Shown: piece after piece, positions 1 through 3,309 of the stretch | Numbering within the stretch: position 1 is the first letter of the stretch | Layout of the letters: each line of letters starts with the position of its first letter | Assembly (NCBI GenBank): GCA_937897615.1 | Contig: CALCNO010000040.1 | Span: 1 to 6,060, forward strand | DNA: 6,060 nucleotides | Source: an uncultured Anaerolineaceae bacterium | Lineage (GTDB): Bacteria; Chloroflexota; Anaerolineae; Anaerolineales; Anaerolineaceae | Direction: 5' to 3' | The notes under the pieces: model-generated | Database searches by the model: none | What the model was told of the DNA's origin: nothing | Seen by the model: only the letters and a program-made list of their open reading frames with translations | Translations under genes and position numbers: made by a program

Positions 1-46
1 CCACATTCAAATGCGGTTTCGTCCTGTCAAATTTCTGCTTCGCCAT
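1..46 (-). CDS. tuf: Elongation factor Tu, N-terminal fragment (cut by window edge)
   Basis: Only the first 15 codons are present; the gene runs off the left edge. The peptide MAKQKFDRTKPHLNV is the characteristic EF-Tu start, just before the first GTP-binding loop. EF-Tu is the cytoplasmic GTPase that carries aminoacyl-tRNA to the ribosomal A site. The ATG at 44-46 is preceded by AAGGAG at an 8-nt spacing, which fixes the start. It follows fusA after a 35-nt spacer with no promoter or terminator that I can see, so it is probably co-transcribed as the last gene of the str operon. Position after fusA also supports the identity. Leu at peptide position 13, where Val is common, is conservative. 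What follows downstream cannot be seen. Confidence 0.93.
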   Translation of the reverse strand, partial: MAKQKFDRTKPHLNV

Positions 47-54
47 CGTTTTCT

Positions 55-60
55 CTCCTT
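55..60 (-). promoter_or_regulatory. Shine-Dalgarno of tuf
   Basis: The minus strand reads AAGGAG, then 8 nt (AGAAAACG), then ATG. This strong, well-spaced site lies inside the fusA-tuf spacer and suits the very high expression expected of EF-Tu. Confidence 0.85.
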
Positions 61-81
61 TGGTCTGATTGCTGAGAATGA

Positions 82-2154
82 TTACTTGTTAATAATTTTT
101 TCTGCAACCGATTGGGAAACCGGTGCATAATGGTCAAATTCCATTGTAAACACACCGCGCCCCTGCGTACCGGAGCGTAATTCGGTGGCATAACCAAACA
201 TTTCGGCCAGCGGGATCAGACCGCGCACTGCCTGGGCGTTGCCGGGGCGCACTTCCATGCCCTGCACCTCACCACGGCGGGCAGTGACCTGCCCCAGCAC
301 CTCACCGAGGTACTCTTCCGGGACGACCACTTCCACCTTCATAATAGGCTCAAGCAACACAGAAGCACCCTTGTGCAGGCCCTCGCGCAAGCCCATGATG
401 GCAGCCATTTTGAAGGCCATCTCGCTTGAGTCCACTTCGTGGAAAGAGCCGTCAATCAATTGCACTTTGAGATCAGTAACAGGGTAACCCGCCAGCACAC
501 CGGATTCCACCGCTTCCTTAACGCCCTTTTCCACTGCGGGGATGTACTCTTTGGGGATGGAACCGCCGGTGATCTTGTTTTCGAACTGAATGCCCGTGCC
601 GCGATCCTGCGGTTCCAGAGCAAAGACCACATGGCCATACTGTCCGTGGCCGCCGGACTGCTTGACGTACTTGTACGCCACCGAAGCCACTGGCCGGGTG
701 ATGGTCTCGCGGTAAGAAACGCGCGGCTTGCCCACATTGGCCTGTACTTTGAATTCGCGCAGCATGCGATCCACCAGCACGTCCAGATGCAATTCGCCCA
801 TACCCTTGATGATGGTCTGTCCGGTATTCTCGTCAGACTGCACCTGGAAGGTGGGATCCTCTTCCGAGAGACGCTGCAATGCGTTAGCCATCTTATCCTG
901 GTCGGCGGTGGATTTGGGTTCAATGGCAATGGAAATCACCGGGTCCGGGAAGCTGATGCTTTCCAGTACTACGGGGTGGTTTGAATCACACAGGGTATCC
1001 CCGGTGAAGGATTCTTTAAGCCCCAGCACTGCACCAATATCACCGGCACATACTTCGGTGATGTCTTCGCGCCGATCGGCATACATGCGCAACAAACGCC
1101 CAATGCGCTCTTTGCGGTCTTTGCCAGGGTTATAGACCATTGAGCCGGTGGTCAGCGTACCGGAATAAACGCGGAAATACGCCAGGCGCCCCACATAAGG
1201 GTCGCTGACAATCTTGAATACCAGCGCAGTCAGTGGAGCGTTGTCCTCCACTTTGAGGATAATTTCTTCTTCGTTCTTGAGGTTAATGGCTTTTGCCGCC
1301 GGAATATCCAAAGGAGAAGGCAAGTAATCAAGCACGGCATCCAGCACTAACTGAACACCCTTGTTGCGCAAAGAAGAGCCACAAAAAACCGGCGTAGCTT
1401 TGTTTTCAATTGTAGCTTTGCGTAAGCCGGCTTTTAATTCCTCGATGGAAATGTTCTCCCCTTCCAGATACTTCATGGTCAGGTCGTCATCCAGTTCAAC
1501 GATCTTCTCGACCATGTGATGGCGCATCTCTTCAGCCTGGTGCAGCAAATCTGCCGGAATCTCGGAAACCTTGGGTTCTTTACCCAACTCATCCTCAAAC
1601 ATCACCGCCTGCATGGTCATCAGGTCGATCATGCCCTTGAAGGCAGCTTCGCTGCCAATGGGCATTTGCATGGGAATGGCATTGGCGCCCAAACGAGATT
1701 TGATGGTGCCTAACGTGTAATCAAAGGAGGCACCCACGCGGTCCATTTTGTTGACAAAGCAGATACGGGGAACACCGTAACGGTCAGCCTGGCGCCAAAC
1801 AGTCTCACTCTGAGGCTCCACGCCCTGTACGGCGTCAAAAACAACAACACCGCCGTCCAACACTCGCAGGGAGCGTTGAACTTCGGCGGTGAAGTCAATA
1901 TGTCCAGGGGTATCGATCACATTGATCTGATACCCTTTCCACTCAGCAGTTACGGCAGCGGAAACGATTGTAATGCCCCGTTCGCGCTCCTGCACCATCC
2001 AGTCAGTAACGGTCGTGCCATCGTCGACTGAACCGATGCGGTACGTTCGCCCGGAATAAAACAGAATCCGCTCAGTGGTTGTAGTTTTACCGGCATCGAT
2101 GTGAGCGATGATTCCGATATTACGGCATTTTTCTAATGGAAAAGAACGAGGCAT
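82..2154 (-). CDS. fusA: Elongation factor G (EF-G), complete
   Basis: EF-G is the cytoplasmic GTPase that drives translocation of tRNA and mRNA after peptide bond formation and, with RRF, ribosome recycling. The 690 residues match the family's usual length of about 690-705. The G domain shows the P-loop AHIDAGKTT (17-25), switch I with RGITI (59-63), DTPGH with the catalytic His (81-85), NKMD (135-138) and a G5 loop CGSSLRNKG (258-266). Domain II follows from about 300. Domain III includes GMGELHLDVL (451-460). Domain IV has the tip histidine at 572 in GSFHEVDSSEMAF. Domain V ends with AEMFGYATELRSGTQGRG (650-667). All key residues are intact, so this is a functional canonical EF-G. The ATG at 2152-2154 fits the family start (MPRSFPLEK-RNIGIIAHID), although no clear SD precedes it. 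The stop is TAA. It lies 29 nt after rpsG and 35 nt before tuf. Confidence 0.98.
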   Translation of the reverse strand: MPRSFPLEKCRNIGIIAHIDAGKTTTTERILFYSGRTYRIGSVDDGTTVTDWMVQERERGITIVSAAVTAEWKGYQINVIDTPGHIDFTAEVQRSLRVLDGGVVVFDAVQGVEPQSETVWRQADRYGVPRICFVNKMDRVGASFDYTLGTIKSRLGANAIPMQMPIGSEAAFKGMIDLMTMQAVMFEDELGKEPKVSEIPADLLHQAEEMRHHMVEKIVELDDDLTMKYLEGENISIEELKAGLRKATIENKATPVFCGSSLRNKGVQLVLDAVLDYLPSPLDIPAAKAINLKNEEEIILKVEDNAPLTALVFKIVSDPYVGRLAYFRVYSGTLTTGSMVYNPGKDRKERIGRLLRMYADRREDITEVCAGDIGAVLGLKESFTGDTLCDSNHPVVLESISFPDPVISIAIEPKSTADQDKMANALQRLSEEDPTFQVQSDENTGQTIIKGMGELHLDVLVDRMLREFKVQANVGKPRVSYRETITRPVASVAYKYVKQSGGHGQYGHVVFALEPQDRGTGIQFENKITGGSIPKEYIPAVEKGVKEAVESGVLAGYPVTDLKVQLIDGSFHEVDSSEMAFKMAAIMGLREGLHKGASVLLEPIMKVEVVVPEEYLGEVLGQVTARRGEVQGMEVRPGNAQAVRGLIPLAEMFGYATELRSGTQGRGVFTMEFDHYAPVSQSVAEKIINK

Positions 2155-2183
2155 TGCAATACTCAGTTTCTATCAGTTCTGAT
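2155..2183 (-). other. rpsG-fusA spacer without a recognisable Shine-Dalgarno
   Basis: In this 29-nt spacer the bases ahead of the fusA ATG read GAAACTGAGTATTGCA; there is no GGAG, GAGG or AGGA at a useful distance, only an isolated GAG. Directly after the rpsG stop lies the palindrome ATCAG-AA-CTGAT (2172-2183). Its centre is too tight for a good RNA hairpin of full length. The other three starts in the window (rpsL, rpsG, tuf) all have GGAG-type sites with 8-nt spacers. fusA is therefore likely translated by coupling to rpsG or through an A/U-rich unstructured start region. This last step is inference. Confidence 0.7.
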
Positions 2184-2651
2184 CTACATGCGGAAGTGCG
2201 AGAATGCGCGGTTCGCCTCGGCCATTTTGTGAGTTTCTTCGCGTTTTCTCACTGCGGCACCCTGGTTGTTAGAAGCCTCGATCAATTCGGCAGAGAGTTT
2301 CTCTGCATAGGAATTGCCGGTGCGTCCGGTAGCTGCATCCAGGATCCAGCGCATGGCCAGGGTCATCTTGCGCCCTGAGGGAACTTCCATTGGCACCTGG
2401 TAGGTAGCACCACCCACACGGCGTGGGCGTACTTCCATCTGCGGGCCAACGTTTTTCAAAGCCAGCTCAAGCACCTCAATGGGGTTCTTGCTGGTCTTCT
2501 CTTTGACAATATCCAGCGCATCATACATGATGCGGGTGGCGGTGCTTTTCTTTCCACGTTTCATAATGCGGTGAATGAAGAAGGAAACGGGAACGCTGTT
2601 GTAGCGCACATCAGCCGGTACTTCACGTGGTTCTGGTTTAGTTCGTCGCAT
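2184..2651 (-). CDS. rpsG: 30S ribosomal protein S7, complete
   Basis: S7 is a primary assembly protein that binds the 3' major domain of 16S rRNA, nucleates the head of the 30S subunit and lines the E-site/mRNA exit region. The product has 155 residues, matching the usual 155-157. Recognisable family blocks are IMKRGKKSTATRIMYDALD (29-47), RPRRVGGATYQVPMEV (75-90), the RW dipeptide in LAMRWIL (97-103), and the C-terminal GAAVRKREETHKMAEANRAF (131-150). The ATG start is set by GGGAG with an 8-nt spacer; the stop is TAG. It lies 21 nt after rpsL and 29 nt before fusA, as expected in a str operon. The spacer to rpsL is far shorter than the E. coli one in which S7 binds its own message, so the classic feedback site is probably absent here. 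Confidence 0.97.
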   Translation of the reverse strand: MRRTKPEPREVPADVRYNSVPVSFFIHRIMKRGKKSTATRIMYDALDIVKEKTSKNPIEVLELALKNVGPQMEVRPRRVGGATYQVPMEVPSGRKMTLAMRWILDAATGRTGNSYAEKLSAELIEASNNQGAAVRKREETHKMAEANRAFSHFRM

Positions 2652-2659
2652 TCAAACTT

Positions 2660-2664
2660 CTCCC
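2660..2664 (-). promoter_or_regulatory. Shine-Dalgarno of rpsG
   Basis: The minus strand reads GGGAG followed by AAGTTTGA and ATG, an 8-nt spacer. It sits within the 21-nt rpsL-rpsG gap and confirms the ATG at 2649-2651 as the start. Confidence 0.8.
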
Positions 2665-2672
2665 TGTTGGTC

Positions 2673-3095
2673 TTATGAAGCTTTCGGTTTCTTGGAACCG
2701 TATTTTGAACGGCCCTGAGAACGTTTGGCAACGCCGGTTGTATCCAGAGTTCCACGAACAATGTGATAGCGCACACCAGGCAGGTCTTTAACACGGCCGC
2801 CGCGGACAAGCACTACGGAGTGCTCTTGCAATTGATGGCCTTCGCCGGGGATGTAGGCAGTGACCTCGATCCCGTTCGTCAGGCGGACACGAGCAATTTT
2901 CCGCAGCGCTGAGTTCGGTTTCTTGGGGGTCATGGTCCTCACCACGGTACAGACTCCGCGTTTCTGTGGGGAGCCTTTTTCCAGGCGTGAGCGGCGCTGT
3001 TTCATCGAGTTAAGCGTGTATTGTAAAGCCGGCGCTTTACTCTTGGTTCTTTTGGTCTCGCGACCCTTGCGAATCAGTTGGTTGATTGTTGGCAC
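2673..3095 (-). CDS. rpsL: 30S ribosomal protein S12, complete (long form)
   Basis: S12 sits at the decoding centre on the 30S interface and helps monitor codon-anticodon pairing. Family blocks are MPTINQLIRKGRETK at the start, PQKRGVCTVVRTMTPKKPNSALRK (43-66), GEGHQLQEHSVVLVRGGRVKDLPGVRYH (84-111) and a basic C-terminus ending SKKPKAS. At 140 residues it is longer than E. coli S12 (124) because of roughly a dozen extra residues around 25-41, between PAL and PQKRG; a similar long form occurs in Gram-positive S12 proteins. The residues matching E. coli Lys42 and Lys87, whose changes give streptomycin resistance, are wild type (Lys58, Lys103), as is the Asp that can be methylthiolated (Asp104). 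The start is GTG (3093-3095), supported by GGAGG with an 8-nt spacer and by the family N-terminus. The stop is TAA. It is the first gene of the str operon behind the promoter at 3235-3263. Confidence 0.97.
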   Translation of the reverse strand: MPTINQLIRKGRETKRTKSKAPALQYTLNSMKQRRSRLEKGSPQKRGVCTVVRTMTPKKPNSALRKIARVRLTNGIEVTAYIPGEGHQLQEHSVVLVRGGRVKDLPGVRYHIVRGTLDTTGVAKRSQGRSKYGSKKPKAS

Positions 3096-3103
3096 GACTA
3101 TTG

Positions 3104-3108
3104 CCTCC
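3104..3108 (-). promoter_or_regulatory. Shine-Dalgarno of rpsL, deciding a GTG start
   Basis: The minus strand has GGAGG, 8 nt (CAATAGTC) and then GTG. A U-rich run (TTATTTTTTC) lies directly upstream, which may help keep the site unpaired. The strong site selects GTG as the S12 start; no in-frame ATG nearby competes. Confidence 0.85.
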
Positions 3109-3143
3109 GAAAAAATAACCTTTTCTACAATTTTGCTTAATAG

Positions 3144-3176
3144 GGCGAGGCCATCGACTGCAATGATGGCCCCGCC
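3144..3176 (-). promoter_or_regulatory. Strong 12-bp hairpin in the rpsL leader
   Basis: On the minus strand GGCGGGGCCATC pairs with GATGGCCTCGCC around the 9-nt loop ATTGCAGTC: 11 Watson-Crick pairs and one G-U, mostly GC. It begins about 53 nt after the predicted transcription start and ends about 48 nt before the GTG. The bases after it (CTATTAAGCAAAATTG) are not a U-tract, so it is not a classical intrinsic terminator. It could be a protein-binding leader element, a pause or RNA-processing site, or a stability element. Confidence 0.7.
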
Positions 3177-3234
3177 GGATTTACTCCATAGCTGAGCAAT
3201 TCACATCACCACTTCATTTTGGCAACGGCTGAAA

Positions 3235-3263
3235 ATTATATCATGTGCAATTTACATGGTCAA
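3235..3263 (-). promoter_or_regulatory. Near-consensus housekeeping-sigma promoter for the str operon
   Basis: On the minus strand TTGACC (3258-3263; 5 of 6 consensus bases) is separated by exactly 17 bp from a perfect TATAAT (3235-3240). TG one base before the -10 (TGATATAAT) makes it an extended -10 as well. It points at rpsL and lies between the rpoB stop and rpsL, so rpsL-rpsG-fusA-tuf can be transcribed independently of rpoB. I see no intrinsic terminator between the rpoB stop and this promoter, so some read-through from rpoB is also possible. Confidence 0.85.
3242..3258 (-). promoter_or_regulatory. Palindrome filling the promoter spacer (possible operator)
   Basis: CATGT-N7-ACATG has perfect 5-bp arms, and one further symmetric pair lies next to the central base. 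It fills the space between the -35 and -10 boxes, overlapping the last base of the -35. A dimeric regulator bound here would block polymerase. The arms are short and A/T-rich, so chance symmetry is a real alternative. Confidence 0.4.
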
Positions 3264-3309
3264 GGAATTGCCAACCACGTTTTTTGCCGTTTACCAAATG
3301 AGTTAGCGC

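Larger units (their letters stand above)
3096..3230 (-). promoter_or_regulatory. Predicted 5' leader of the str operon mRNA
   Basis: If transcription starts about 5-6 bases after the TATAAT, at A3230 or G3229, the rpsL message carries a leader of about 134 nt. It has no convincing reading frame; a three-codon ATG-AAG-TGG-stop at 3206-3217 lacks a ribosome binding site. Its main structure is the 12-bp hairpin at 3144-3176, followed by an A/T-rich stretch leading to the SD. The length and the hairpin suggest post-transcriptional control of the operon, but this is inferred from structure only and the start site is a prediction. Confidence 0.55.

Noticed and set aside
439..984. A 181-codon open frame on the plus strand, antisense to fusA
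   Set aside because: It is a shadow of the EF-G codons, with no family resemblance and no start signals.
2673..3095. Streptomycin-resistance changes in S12
   Set aside because: The residues matching E. coli Lys42, Lys87 and Pro90 are all wild type.
3137..3163. A second promoter (TTGCAG, 15 bp, TATTAA) in the leader
   Set aside because: The -35 match is poor and the spacer too short, and it overlaps the hairpin; the upstream promoter is far better.
3144..3176. The leader hairpin as an intrinsic terminator of rpoB
   Set aside because: No U-tract follows on the minus strand, and it lies downstream of the rpsL promoter, where a terminator would block the str operon.
3206..3217. A leader peptide ATG-AAG-TGG-stop
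   Set aside because: It has only three codons and no SD, and nothing suggests attenuation by a particular amino acid.
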